Assembly (NCBI GenBank): GCA_902539295.1
Contig: CACBIM010000011.1
Location: 1 to 63,428, forward strand
Direction of reading: 5' to 3'
Source: an uncultured SAR116 cluster alpha proteobacterium
Lineage (GTDB): Bacteria > Pseudomonadota > Alphaproteobacteria > Puniceispirillales > GCA-002684695
Length of the DNA: 63,428 bases
Shown here: positions 28,863 through 38,036 of the stretch, in pieces
Layout of the letters: every line of letters starts with the position of its first letter
How positions within the stretch are numbered: the stretch's first letter is position 1
Position numbers and translations under genes: made by a program
The notes under the pieces: generated by a model
Databases searched by the model: none
What the model was told of the DNA's origin: nothing
The model's input: only the letters and a program-made list of their open reading frames with translations

Positions 28863-29732
28863 ATGAAAGAAATTATACTTAAAAATATCGAAAAGGCATT
28901 ATTAAGAATTGCTTTAAGTCTTGAGAAGAAAAATATAAATCAATTAAATTTCAAAATAGATGAAAAAAGTTCAGTTTTTATTTGGGATCCCGATGAAAAT
29001 TATTTAAAAGCAGTAAATAAAGTAAATTACCTAGATTTAGAATTACTTAAAGGTATTGATCATCAAAAAGAAGTCCTATATCAGAACACATTAAATTTTA
29101 GTAAAGGTTACCAAGCTAATAATGCACTTTTATGGGGTGCAAAAGGAGCTGGAAAATCTTCCCTAATAAAATCAATTTTTTTTTCAATAATTAATAATAG
29201 TAAAAATAAATTATCATTAATTGAAATTAATAGAGAAGATTTAGAAAGCCTACCTAAGTTACTTAATTTAATAAAAAATTCAAATAGACAATTTATTTTG
29301 TATTGTGATGATTTATCTTTTGAAAAAGGTGAAACTAAATTCAAATCACTAAAATCAGTTTTGGAAGGAGGTATTGAGGGCAAACCAAATAATGTTGTAT
29401 TCTATGCAACATCAAACATTAGGCATCTCATTTCTAGTAATTCTACCGAGATGGAACAATTAAATACTGTCGCTCAAAAAGATCATTTGAATGAAACTAT
29501 ATCTCTATCCGATAGATTTGGTTTATGGATAGGTTTTCATAATATTGATCAAAACACTTATTTAGAAATAATAAATAGTTACTTAAAATATTTTGAAATT
29601 GAAGATGCCAATAATGAAATAAGAGAAAATTCATTAAAGTGGTCAATTCAAAGAGGTTCTAGATCAGGAAGAGTTGCATGGCAATACATCGTTGATGTTG
29701 CAGGGAAACTAGAAAAAAAAATTTCATTCTAA
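28863..29732 (+). CDS. DUF815 family AAA+ ATPase
   Basis: The 289-residue protein has an N-terminal region (1-70) and a P-loop ATPase core: LLWGAKGAGKSSLIKSIF (Walker A, about 85-102), LYCDDLSFEKGE (Walker B), and the DUF815 pattern FKSLKSVLEGGIEGKPNNV, then VFYATSNIRHLI (sensor 1) and LSDRFGLWIGFH. The family is widespread in proteobacteria, often next to yajC as here, but its function is not established. It ends two bases from the convergent LysM/M23 gene. Confidence 0.9.
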   Translation: MKEIILKNIEKALLRIALSLEKKNINQLNFKIDEKSSVFIWDPDENYLKAVNKVNYLDLELLKGIDHQKEVLYQNTLNFSKGYQANNALLWGAKGAGKSSLIKSIFFSIINNSKNKLSLIEINREDLESLPKLLNLIKNSNRQFILYCDDLSFEKGETKFKSLKSVLEGGIEGKPNNVVFYATSNIRHLISSNSTEMEQLNTVAQKDHLNETISLSDRFGLWIGFHNIDQNTYLEIINSYLKYFEIEDANNEIRENSLKWSIQRGSRSGRVAWQYIVDVAGKLEKKISF

Positions 29733-29733
29733 T

Positions 29734-30516
29734 CTAACTATCTAAGTAAGTAATTGGATCTAGAGCTTCATTATCCTGTCTGATTTCAAAGTAAAGTTGT
29801 GATTTTGTGACTTTGCCACTTGAACCTACTTCAGCAATAGGTTGACCACGTGTAATTATTTCACCTTCATGAACATATATTTTTGATAAATGTGCGTAAC
29901 TCGTAATTAAATTTTCAGGATGTTTTATAATTAAAAGTTTTCCAAAATCTTTTAAATCAGATCCTACAAATATAACCTCACCATCAGCAGATGATTTTAC
30001 AATTGTACCATAGTCAGCTTCAATATATATCCCCTCATTCATAACACCATCAGATTTAATTCCAAATTTTGTAATTATTTTACCATCTAATGGTGAATAA
30101 AACTTTACTTTTAGTATTCTCGAACTTGTTTTAAGAATATCTGGTTTTGGTTGAGGTAGAGTTACAATCTTTAAATTTTTATTTGAATTTAAAGTAACAG
30201 AGTTGGAACCAGAAATTTTCGGTATTTTTAAAACTTGTCCTGTAAAAATAACATTATTTAAACCTAGATTATTAATTTCAACTATTTTTTGAACTGAAAC
30301 ACCAAATCTTCTTGCTATTCCAAACATAGTATCACCAGATTTAACAACAATTGTATCAAATTCATTTAAAAATTTTTGTGTTTGTCTAATCTCAGTAACG
30401 TCTTTTAATTCCTCATCAAATAATGAGGGGTCTAAAGAACAAGCTTGCAAATATAAAAATATTGAAAATATAAAATAATATTTAAAGATTTTATAACATT
30501 GGAACAAACTTAACAT
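29734..30516 (-). CDS. LysM / degenerate M23 (LytM) lipoprotein, NlpD-like
   Basis: The N-terminus has a lipoprotein signal (hydrophobic run ending LYLQAC), then a LysM domain (VKSGDTMFGIARRFGVSVQK... NNL... GQVLKIP) that binds peptidoglycan, then an M23 domain. Two zinc-ligand histidines are replaced (MNEGIYIEA in place of HxGxD, and LYFEIR in place of LHFEIR), so it is probably not a peptidase; NlpD/EnvC-type factors with such losses activate amidases during division. The ATG at 30516 is preferred to TTG 30537; it overlaps pcm by 26 bases. Confidence 0.85.
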   Translation of the reverse strand: MLSLFQCYKIFKYYFIFSIFLYLQACSLDPSLFDEELKDVTEIRQTQKFLNEFDTIVVKSGDTMFGIARRFGVSVQKIVEINNLGLNNVIFTGQVLKIPKISGSNSVTLNSNKNLKIVTLPQPKPDILKTSSRILKVKFYSPLDGKIITKFGIKSDGVMNEGIYIEADYGTIVKSSADGEVIFVGSDLKDFGKLLIIKHPENLITSYAHLSKIYVHEGEIITRGQPIAEVGSSGKVTKSQLYFEIRQDNEALDPITYLDS

Positions 30517-31120
30517 CCTCAATTTTCTTCTTTTCAAATTTATTCTTATCAGTTTGATAATAAGAACTTAGTACTTGACTGCTGTCTTCCAAAATTTCAG
30601 GACCTATTAAAATTCCACCAATTTTTAGTTGAAGAAATAATTGTTTAGGAATTTGATTAATAGCACATGTTAAAATTATTCTATCAAATGGAGAAACTTC
30701 AGGCCAACCCAAAGACCCATTGCCAAATTTTGTAGTTATATTATTTAGTTTTAGTTCCTTAAATTTCTTATTTGAAAATTCATGTAAAGTTTTTATCCTT
30801 TCAATTGTGTAAACTCTTCTGCATAGAAGTGATAAAATTGAAGCTTGATAGCCACTTCCAGTTCCGATCTCTAGGACTATTTCTTTTCCAGATAAATTCA
30901 AAGCAGTAGTCATTAAAGCTACTATATATGGCTGACTAATGGTTTGTCCTTCTCCAATTGGAAGTGTGACATTTTCCCATGCATGATTTTTGAGAGCATT
31001 TTCTATGAATATGTCTCTTGGGACACTTTCTATAGCAGATAATACGCTGGCTGAACGAATTCCTTGTCCTCTAAGTTTCATGATAAGGTGAGCCCTTTGT
31101 TCCTCACCTTTATTAATCAT
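30491..31120 (-). CDS. pcm: Protein-L-isoaspartate O-methyltransferase
   Basis: This enzyme methylates isoaspartyl residues to start repair of aged proteins. The 209-residue protein has the family hallmarks: VPRDIFIENALKNHAWEN, LPIGEGQTISQPYIVALMT and VLEIGTGSGYQASILS (SAM motif I). It overlaps surE by four bases upstream and the LysM/M23 gene downstream. The surE-pcm-nlpD order is widely conserved in proteobacteria. Confidence 0.95.
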   Translation of the reverse strand: MINKGEEQRAHLIMKLRGQGIRSASVLSAIESVPRDIFIENALKNHAWENVTLPIGEGQTISQPYIVALMTTALNLSGKEIVLEIGTGSGYQASILSLLCRRVYTIERIKTLHEFSNKKFKELKLNNITTKFGNGSLGWPEVSPFDRIILTCAINQIPKQLFLQLKIGGILIGPEILEDSSQVLSSYYQTDKNKFEKKKIEDVKFVPML

Positions 31121-31893
31121 AAAATATTCTCTCGCAATTGCTTTAAAACTTTATAATCTGTTACATTAAGAGCTAAAGGCGTAACCGATATATAACCCTT
31201 TTTAAGATAGTATAGATCACTCCCTTTTACTTGATGATCTCTAGTTATCATTGCTCCTATTCTAAAATTTTCACTGTTTTCGCTATACTCAATATTATCA
31301 CTTAATTTGTGTGAGTCTAATTCAACAGTCTTGAGCCCTTTTACATTAACTTCGTCTACAGGAGGGAAGTTAATATTTATTACAGAATTTAATTTAGAGA
31401 TTTTTGGAATAATTTTTTTCAAAACACTAGATCCATATGACATTGATGCAGAAAAATTCATTCCAAATCTTTTGTCATACATTTGGCTGAGTGCTATCCC
31501 CTGAACACCAAGAACTGTTGCTTCCCAAGCAGCACCCACAGTGCCTGAATATGTAACATCATCTGCTGCATTTCTACCAGCATTGACACCACTCAAAACT
31601 AGATCAGGTAAATTGCCTTTCATAAAATGGTTTAAACCTAAAATTACACAATCAGTAGGTGTGCCATCGACTTCAAATTCTCTATTGCTTCTTTTTTTGA
31701 CTTTTATATCATTTCTAAGGGTTATTGACCTGCCAGCACCAGATTTATCATTCTTTGGCGCGAAAACCCAAATTTCATCAGAAATTTCTTCTGCTATAGA
31801 TTTTAAAATTTTAAACCCAGGAGCATCAATTCCGTCATCATTGACAAGCAATACCTTACCTACTTTAGTGAATTTTTTATCTATATTATTCAT
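31117..31893 (-). CDS. surE: 5'/3'-nucleotidase SurE
   Basis: SurE is a metal-dependent phosphatase acting on nucleoside monophosphates and polyphosphate. It has VNDDGIDAPG (metal-binding DD, at residues 16-25 from this start), FAPKNDKSGAGRSITL, DGTPTDCV and SGVNAGRNAADDVTYSGTVG. I chose ATG 31893 because an upstream in-frame start at 31977 would lie inside serS and adds unrelated residues. serS ends at 31895 in the same direction. Confidence 0.95.
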   Translation of the reverse strand: MNNIDKKFTKVGKVLLVNDDGIDAPGFKILKSIAEEISDEIWVFAPKNDKSGAGRSITLRNDIKVKKRSNREFEVDGTPTDCVILGLNHFMKGNLPDLVLSGVNAGRNAADDVTYSGTVGAAWEATVLGVQGIALSQMYDKRFGMNFSASMSYGSSVLKKIIPKISKLNSVININFPPVDEVNVKGLKTVELDSHKLSDNIEYSENSENFRIGAMITRDHQVKGSDLYYLKKGYISVTPLALNVTDYKVLKQLRENIL

Positions 31894-31894
31894 A

Positions 31895-33172
31895 TTAATC
31901 TTTTGATATCTTATCAGTACCCATATACTCGTGGAGTGCTTTTGGAAGCTGAATATCTCCATTAGACAATTGTCCATTCTCTAAAATAGCAATAATTGTT
32001 CTCCCTACGGCCAAACCAGAGCCGTTCAATGTATGAACAAATTTGTTATTATTGTTTTCATCTTTATACCTAGCTTTCATTCTTCTTCCTTGAAAAGAAC
32101 CACAATTAGAGCAAGAGGAAATTTCTCTATAACAACCTTGGCCATCATTTTGACCTGGCAACCACACTTCCAAGTCATATGTTCTTTTAGCCGAAAAACC
32201 TATATCTTTAGAAGCCAATAAAACAACTCGATAAGGTAATTCAAGACTTTGAAGAATATTCTCTGCGGCCCCAGTCATCCTGTCTAATTCATCTACTGAG
32301 CTATCTTCATCACAAATAGAGACCATTTCAACTTTAGAGAATTGATGATTTCTTATCATTCCTCTTGTGTCTCTACCAGCGGCTCCTGCTTCAGCTCTAA
32401 AACACTGAGTATAAGCTGTAAAACGCATCGGAAGATTTTTTTTAGGTGTTATCATATCTGATACCAAATTAGTAAGAGGTACTTCAGCTGTCGGAATTAG
32501 CCATCTGTTATCGATTGTTTTAAATAAATCTTCAGAAAACTTGGGTAATTGACCAGTTCCAGTCATTGTTTTTTCATTTACTAAAACAGGTGGCATAACC
32601 TCAGTATATCCATATGAATTGGTTAACCTATCAATCATAAAGCTCTTAAGAGCTCTTTCTAATTTAGCGATTTTTCCATAAAGAACCACAAACCTACTAC
32701 CTGATAATTTAGCAGCACTTGGGAAATCAATTTCTGAAAAATTCTCACCTAGAGCAACATGATCTTTTGGTGTGAAATCATATTTTTTAATTGTGCCCCA
32801 TGTTTTAATTAATTTATTTTGCTCTTCAGTACCAATAGGTAAATCATTATCAATTAAATTTGGTAATTCTAGTAAATAACTATTTAATTTTTCAGAAAGT
32901 TGAGTTTCATTTTTCTCAAATTCAGAAATCTCTTTTTTAATTAAGGAAACCTGATCGAACAAAGAAGAAGCATCCTGACCTTTAGATTTAATTTCAGGTA
33001 TTTTTTTTGAAATTTCATTCCTAGATTTCTGTTTTTCTTGAATAAGAGTTTGGAGTTTCCTTCTTTCATTGTCTATAAGAAGAATTTCGTTTGAAGACGC
33101 ATCAATACCTCTTTTATTTAAATTAGCATCAAATAATTCTGGGTTTTCTCTTATGTACTTAATATCATGCAT
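31895..33172 (-). CDS. serS: Serine-tRNA ligase
   Basis: SerRS charges tRNA-Ser. The 425-residue protein has the N-terminal antiparallel coiled-coil arm (about 30-105, rich in Lys/Glu), then class II motifs: TAEVPLTNLVSD, motif 2 CFRAEAGAAGRDTRGMIRNH, and motif 3 GSGLAVGRTIIAILENGQ. It begins the serS-surE-pcm-LysM run and follows tatC by about 33 bases, so it may be in the Tat transcript. Confidence 0.97.
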   Translation of the reverse strand: MHDIKYIRENPELFDANLNKRGIDASSNEILLIDNERRKLQTLIQEKQKSRNEISKKIPEIKSKGQDASSLFDQVSLIKKEISEFEKNETQLSEKLNSYLLELPNLIDNDLPIGTEEQNKLIKTWGTIKKYDFTPKDHVALGENFSEIDFPSAAKLSGSRFVVLYGKIAKLERALKSFMIDRLTNSYGYTEVMPPVLVNEKTMTGTGQLPKFSEDLFKTIDNRWLIPTAEVPLTNLVSDMITPKKNLPMRFTAYTQCFRAEAGAAGRDTRGMIRNHQFSKVEMVSICDEDSSVDELDRMTGAAENILQSLELPYRVVLLASKDIGFSAKRTYDLEVWLPGQNDGQGCYREISSCSNCGSFQGRRMKARYKDENNNNKFVHTLNGSGLAVGRTIIAILENGQLSNGDIQLPKALHEYMGTDKISKD

Positions 33173-33205
33173 CTAGTTGTTCCTATAAATTTTGAATATA
33201 AATAT

Positions 33206-34000
33206 CTAGTTATTATTTTTATACATTAATTTAGATGCTATAATTGAGATTTCATAAAGTAAAATTATTGGAGTAGCTAGCATAACTTGGCTTATAACAT
33301 CAGGTGGTGTTAAAATGGCAGCTGCAATAAAGGAGATAAGAATGGCATACCTTCTCTTTGAAGCCAACCCCTCTGGAGTTACAAAACCAGATTTAACTAA
33401 TAAAAGTAAAACAACTGGCAATTCAAAACTCAAACCAAAAGCAAACATTAGTCTCATTACTAAAGATAAGTATTCAGATATTCTTGGTTCAACTTCTATA
33501 GGAAGCGCACCTTGCCCTGGGCTTATTTCAAATGATAGAAAAAATTGCCAAGCCAATGGTATAACCATATAATAAACCATAGCTGCTCCCAAAACAAATA
33601 AAAATGGAGTTGCAATCATGAAGGGTAGCATTGCACTGCGTTCATTTTTGTATAGTCCGGGAGCAACAAATTTCCATACCTGAATAAGAATGATAGGCAA
33701 TGAAATACTTATAGAGGTAAAGAAGGCAACTTTAATTTGAGTAAAAAATCCCTCGTGTAAACCTGTAAAAATCATCCTGCCTCCCCTTTCAGCCAAAAGA
33801 TCAGCTAAAGGTTTTTGTAAAAATAAGTAAACTTGATCTGCAATACTAGTTGAGGGATCGCCAATTCTTACAAGGCAAATAACAAACAAAACTATAAAAA
33901 TTATAATGCTTAACAGTAATCGAGATCTGAGCTCTGTTAAATGATCCATCAAGGACATTTGACCATCAGACAAGTCTTCTTTGGTAAGGTCTTCAGCCAT
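33206..34000 (-). CDS. tatC: Sec-independent protein translocase TatC
   Basis: TatC is the six-helix receptor for twin-arginine signal peptides. The 264-residue protein contains the N-terminal MSLMDHLTELRSRLL (the conserved cytosolic stretch with HLxELR), FVAPGLYKNERSAMLPF, and FGLSFELPVVLLLLVK. It is longer by a short acidic N-terminus. The start overlaps the tatB stop by one base. Confidence 0.97.
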   Translation of the reverse strand: MAEDLTKEDLSDGQMSLMDHLTELRSRLLLSIIIFIVLFVICLVRIGDPSTSIADQVYLFLQKPLADLLAERGGRMIFTGLHEGFFTQIKVAFFTSISISLPIILIQVWKFVAPGLYKNERSAMLPFMIATPFLFVLGAAMVYYMVIPLAWQFFLSFEISPGQGALPIEVEPRISEYLSLVMRLMFAFGLSFELPVVLLLLVKSGFVTPEGLASKRRYAILISFIAAAILTPPDVISQVMLATPIILLYEISIIASKLMYKNNN

Positions 34001-34437
34001 TATAATTTAGTAGAAGACATATTGTCTTCATTATTAGATATTTCAATATTTTTATTTGGCTGAGATTCCAAATTATTTTCATCTTTTAAACTATCTTCTG
34101 CAGTTGTTTTTAATGTTTCTTTTACTTTATTTGTTTCATTAGCTAAATCAGCACTGTCCTTTGCTTGTTGCAGGGCTTTAGTAACTTCATTGTCAGGATC
34201 TAAATGACTTTGAATAGTTTTATCAATGTTATTATTCTTAAGCTCATTAAAACTATCTTTCAGATCAGCTTCATCAGCCATCTTTTCAATGCCACGATGG
34301 AATTCGGATGCCATCTGCCTCATATTTCTTATGTATTTAGTAACTGTTTTGAGAACTTTAGGCAAATCCTTAGGGCCAACAACTAAAACAAGTACAAATG
34401 CTATAACAAGAAATTCTTGCCATCCAAAATCAAACAT
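34000..34437 (-). CDS. tatB: Sec-independent protein translocase TatB
   Basis: TatB has an N-terminal helix (MFDFGWQEFLVIAFVLVLVVGPKDLP, with the diagnostic early Glu and GPKDLP hinge), an amphipathic helix, and a long acidic, low-complexity C-terminal tail. At 145 residues it is typical. It works with TatC in substrate recognition and sits in the order tatA-tatB-tatC. Confidence 0.94.
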   Translation of the reverse strand: MFDFGWQEFLVIAFVLVLVVGPKDLPKVLKTVTKYIRNMRQMASEFHRGIEKMADEADLKDSFNELKNNNIDKTIQSHLDPDNEVTKALQQAKDSADLANETNKVKETLKTTAEDSLKDENNLESQPNKNIEISNNEDNMSSTKL

Positions 34438-34454
34438 TTAAAAAAACCTTAAAA

Positions 34455-34664
34455 TTAGGATTTATTTTTATCAGTATTATCAGTAACTTCTTCTTCTATA
34501 TTTTTTTTATCGTTACCTTCGTCCTTCATCCCTTTTCTAAAATTACTTAACCCTTTTCCAAAGTCTCCCATCAGTCCAGATATTTTGCCAGGACGAGCAA
34601 ACAACAAAACCACAATTAACCCAACTACGAGCCATTGCCATATTCCAAAAATTCCACCACTCAT
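34455..34664 (-). CDS. tatA: Sec-independent protein translocase TatA
   Basis: TatA multimerises to form the transport passage for folded Tat substrates. This 69-residue protein has a single helix ([21 protein letters not shown]), the [15 protein letters not shown] amphipathic helix and a charged tail. The usual phenylalanine-glycine hinge region reads [17 protein letters not shown]. It is followed by tatB after 17 bases. Confidence 0.94.
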   Translation of the reverse strand: MSGGIFGIWQWLVVGLIVVLLFARPGKISGLMGDFGKGLSNFRKGMKDEGNDKKNIEEEVTDNTDKNKS

Positions 34665-34730
34665 TTTTTAACCTTTCTAAAGAAAAATTTATAAATTCTA
34701 TTTTAACAAAAATTTATTAAAAAATTATAT

Positions 34731-35798
34731 CTATACAGGAAATATATAGCTCTGTACACTGTCAACCTCAATACCAATTTTAGTTTGTGGCTTTAAATAA
34801 CTTAATCCAGGTACTCTAGCGTGAAGATGAACTTTTGAATTTCCTTTTTCAACTTGAAGATGCACTAGACTGAATCTTCCAAGCAATCTAGTTTCAAGAA
34901 CTTTAGCTTTAGGTAAAGTATGATCAATTTTATCAATTAATTTAATTCCTTCATGCCTAATAATTATATTTACCGGTGTTTCCTCTTCAAAATTCTTGGC
35001 CTCAAAACTACCTAAAATTGTTTGAATTCTACCATTTTTGATTTTACCTGGAATAAGATTAACTTCTCCAAAAAATTCAGCAACAAACTTTGATTTAGGT
35101 CTATTATATAAATCTCCTGGCCTACCAATCTGCATTAATTCTCCTTCATTTATAACAACTATTCTATCAGACATAAACATAGCTTCTTCTGCTTCGTGGG
35201 TAACTATTATAGCTGTAGTTTCTGAAATTTTTAAAAGATGGAGAACTTCATCCCTTACTTTCTCTCTTAATCTAATATCTAATCTCACAAATGGCTCATC
35301 AAGTAATAGTATTCTTGGTGATGGTGCAATCGCCCGAGCTAAAGCAACCCTTTGCTGCTGACCACCAGAAATTTGATGTGGGTAAGATTCTTTAAGATTT
35401 TCGATACCAAGCAACTCCATTACTTCAAACGCCCTATTTCTTTGGTCTCTTTTTAAACCAAATAAAATATTGTCAAGAACATTTAAATGCGGAAATAATG
35501 CATAATCTTGAAATACAAAACCTATTTTTCTTCTTTCAGGCGGTATGAAAGTTTCTTTACTTGAAACTAATTTATCATCAATCGATATTTTCCCAGAAAT
35601 TATTCGCTCTAACCCTGCAATTGATCGCAAGATTGTAGTTTTTCCACTTCCTGATGGACCTAGCAATGAAATTATTTCACCTTTTGAAACATCAAAAGTA
35701 ATATTCTTCAAACATGGGTTTTGACTATATGATTGATAAACTTCATTTATTGATAATTCAGGATAATTATTTGAAAAATTTAAATTATTATTATTCAT
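34731..35798 (-). CDS. ABC transporter ATP-binding protein (FbpC / PotA-like)
   Basis: The 355-residue protein has a complete ATPase: Walker A GPSGSGKTT, Q-loop FQDYALFPHL, signature ISGGQQQRVALARAI and Walker B ILLLDEPFVRLD, then a C-terminal TOBE-like domain (about 240-355). This size and layout match importers of Fe(III), sulfate or polyamine type. FVRLD replaces the more usual FSALD/LGALD D-loop. No permease or binding-protein gene is adjacent; it sits between scpB and tatA, so it is an orphan ATPase here. Confidence 0.87.
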   Translation of the reverse strand: MNNNNLNFSNNYPELSINEVYQSYSQNPCLKNITFDVSKGEIISLLGPSGSGKTTILRSIAGLERIISGKISIDDKLVSSKETFIPPERRKIGFVFQDYALFPHLNVLDNILFGLKRDQRNRAFEVMELLGIENLKESYPHQISGGQQQRVALARAIAPSPRILLLDEPFVRLDIRLREKVRDEVLHLLKISETTAIIVTHEAEEAMFMSDRIVVINEGELMQIGRPGDLYNRPKSKFVAEFFGEVNLIPGKIKNGRIQTILGSFEAKNFEEETPVNIIIRHEGIKLIDKIDHTLPKAKVLETRLLGRFSLVHLQVEKGNSKVHLHARVPGLSYLKPQTKIGIEVDSVQSYIFPV

Positions 35799-35811
35799 AG
35801 GTATTTAAAAT

Positions 35812-36435
35812 TTATTTTTCTTCTAAGTTAAGTTCTTCAATAAAATGACTTTCTTCAGTTTCGTTCTGATTTTGTAGGCTTATATCGTCAGATATTAAAA
35901 GTTTAGAACCAATTAGACCTGCTGATTTGAGTTCGGAAAGTCCTGGTAATGATGATAAGTCTTTCAAACCAAAAACATCTAAAAATTTTTCAGTAGTTCC
36001 CCATGTTAAAGGCCTTCCTGGTGACTTTCTCCTACCCTTAGGTTTTATCCATTCTAATTCTAAAAGGTTATCTAAAGTACCTTTTGAAATACTAACACCT
36101 CTAATATTTTCAATTTCTGCCCTTGTTACAGGCTGATGGTAAGCAATTATTGAGAGCGTTTCAAGCGCTGGCCTTGAAAGAGATTTTCTTACAACTCTCT
36201 CTATTATAAGGTTCTCAGATACAACTGGTGAAGTTCTAAAAGCCCATGAATTATTTATTTGTTCTAAGTTGATACCTCTTTCAGAGTATTCTTCTTTTAA
36301 TTCATTTAAAAGATCAATCAGACTAATAGAAGCAGGAACTTTTTTTTCTAAAAGCTCTGTTTTAACTGGCTCAGAAGATGAAAATATTATTGCTTCTATA
36401 ATATTTTTAAAAAATTTAAAATTATCTTTACTCAT
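35812..36435 (-). CDS. scpB: Segregation and condensation protein B
   Basis: ScpB joins ScpA and SMC to form the bacterial condensin. The 207-residue protein consists of two winged-helix domains: ...IIEAIIFSSSEPVKTELLEKKVP near the start, then SRPALETLSIIAYHQPVTRA followed by EIENIRGVSISKGTLDNLLE, the diagnostic pattern. It starts 15 bases after scpA. Confidence 0.95.
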   Translation of the reverse strand: MSKDNFKFFKNIIEAIIFSSSEPVKTELLEKKVPASISLIDLLNELKEEYSERGINLEQINNSWAFRTSPVVSENLIIERVVRKSLSRPALETLSIIAYHQPVTRAEIENIRGVSISKGTLDNLLELEWIKPKGRRKSPGRPLTWGTTEKFLDVFGLKDLSSLPGLSELKSAGLIGSKLLISDDISLQNQNETEESHFIEELNLEEK

Positions 36436-36450
36436 AATTTATTTCTATTT

Positions 36451-37224
36451 TTAAAAATTGTTTTTCATCCAAATAGTACCAAATGGATTTTCTTGCTTTA
36501 TTTTTATTTCACCTGTATTTGCCAATTCCAAAGAGGCTAAAAAATGTGAAGATATAGAATTTTTTTTATTCAAATTGTCATCTATGGTTTCTGGTAAAAA
36601 TTGCTTCAAGTCAATCCATTTATTAGTTTTTTTAATTAAATCTGATAGCCTTTCAATAGCTTCTTGAACAGAAATTAATTTTGAACTTTCTATTGTTAAT
36701 TCAATATTTTTGGAATTATTTGTAATTTGTCCATAAACTACTAATAAATGATAAAGGTTTGCTTCATATTCATATTTTAGTTTCGTTTTTGTTAAGTTTT
36801 CAATACCTCTCCCAAACCTACTTTCTCCTAATTTTGGTAAAGACATTAGTTGCTCAGAGGCTTTTTGCATAGCCTGTAATTTTAAAAGTCTTGACCTTAA
36901 TTCAGCTGAAATAAGTTCAACATTCTCTGCTTCATCTTCATTTTCAAGGTCCGGTAGCAAAGTTTTAGACTTTAAAAATGCAAGCCATGCTGCCATTACT
37001 AGATAATCTGCAGCAATTTCAATATTAAGAATTTTAACTCTTTCAATAAATTCTATATATTGATTTGCTAACTCAGCTATAGATATTGAAGTTAGATCAA
37101 CTTTTTGCTCTCTTGATAAGTGCAATAAAAGGTCAATCGGCCCTTCAAAGCCGTCTAAATTCAAGAACAACGATAGTTGTTCACCAGAACTGTTATAATT
37201 ATTAAAATTATTTTCTTCTTGCAT
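36451..37224 (-). CDS. scpA: Segregation and condensation protein A
   Basis: ScpA is the kleisin that bridges SMC heads. The 257-residue protein has the N-terminal signature FEGPIDLLLHLSREQKVDLT and SIAELANQYIEFIE, then AADYLVMAAWLAFLKSKTLL, and a C-terminal winged helix for the SMC head. It is between the SPOR protein and scpB, the standard alphaproteobacterial order. Confidence 0.95.
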   Translation of the reverse strand: MQEENNFNNYNSSGEQLSLFLNLDGFEGPIDLLLHLSREQKVDLTSISIAELANQYIEFIERVKILNIEIAADYLVMAAWLAFLKSKTLLPDLENEDEAENVELISAELRSRLLKLQAMQKASEQLMSLPKLGESRFGRGIENLTKTKLKYEYEANLYHLLVVYGQITNNSKNIELTIESSKLISVQEAIERLSDLIKKTNKWIDLKQFLPETIDDNLNKKNSISSHFLASLELANTGEIKIKQENPFGTIWMKNNF

Positions 37225-37244
37225 AACTAAGGGTTAACCTCGAA

Positions 37245-38036
37245 TTACCTTGATCTAACTATACAATTGTTTCCATCTGACTTAAGGAGTGCACAAACAG
37301 TCTCCGCTTCACCTCTAGGCATTGTGTTTGTTACAATTCGCCACCAAATACCTTTTCCATCACCTAAATCAACTCTCATAATTTGCAGCTTATTACCACT
37401 TAAAGACACTGCAAGTTTTTCATTTAAAACATCAACAGATACTTTTGCTTTTGTCTCATTATTAAATGAAGCTAATTGAACAAAATAGCCTTTTTTTGGT
37501 TTTGAAACAGGTTTTTCAATAATCTCTGATATATTGTCTTGATTAAAATTTGCCATTTTAACAACATTTTTATTCTCAGTATTAATATTTTCTTTTTCTT
37601 GAGAGGTTATTTCGAGATTTTGATTATTATTACTTGAATTTTCATCTTGATTATCATCAGATATTTCATTTTTATTTCTTTTATTGGTATTCTGACTTAT
37701 ATTGTCTTTTTCACTATTATTATCCAAATCTAATTCTATACTAGGTAATTCAGGCTCAGGTGCAGTTGGCTTTAATACTTCAACTACTTTATTATCAATA
37801 TCTTTATCTAAAATTCCGTAAAAATCAGCGTCTTGATGGTCTATTATTTTTCCTCCTGAGTTTTTAGGTTTCTGTTTTATAGGGCCTTCAGGAGCTTTTA
37901 AAATTTGTATTTCTTTATTTCCTAGAAAATTAATATTGAAAAAAATGTAAATAGCTCCACTTAAGACAAATATAACAGACAGTAAACCACTTAACAGAGG
38001 CAATAAAATTCTAAATTTTTTACTATTCTCAACCAT
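37245..38036 (-). CDS. SPOR domain protein
   Basis: The 263-residue protein has an N-terminal cytoplasmic stub, one membrane helix (LLPLLSGLLSVIFVLSGAIYIFF), a long Asn/Glu/Asp-rich disordered linker, and a C-terminal SPOR domain starting near KPKKGYFVQLASFNNETKA with later VDLGDGKGIWWRIVTNTM. SPOR domains bind denuded glycan at division sites. Its end abuts scpA and its start overlaps argS by one base, the alphaproteobacterial arrangement. Confidence 0.9.
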   Translation of the reverse strand: MVENSKKFRILLPLLSGLLSVIFVLSGAIYIFFNINFLGNKEIQILKAPEGPIKQKPKNSGGKIIDHQDADFYGILDKDIDNKVVEVLKPTAPEPELPSIELDLDNNSEKDNISQNTNKRNKNEISDDNQDENSSNNNQNLEITSQEKENINTENKNVVKMANFNQDNISEIIEKPVSKPKKGYFVQLASFNNETKAKVSVDVLNEKLAVSLSGNKLQIMRVDLGDGKGIWWRIVTNTMPRGEAETVCALLKSDGNNCIVRSR

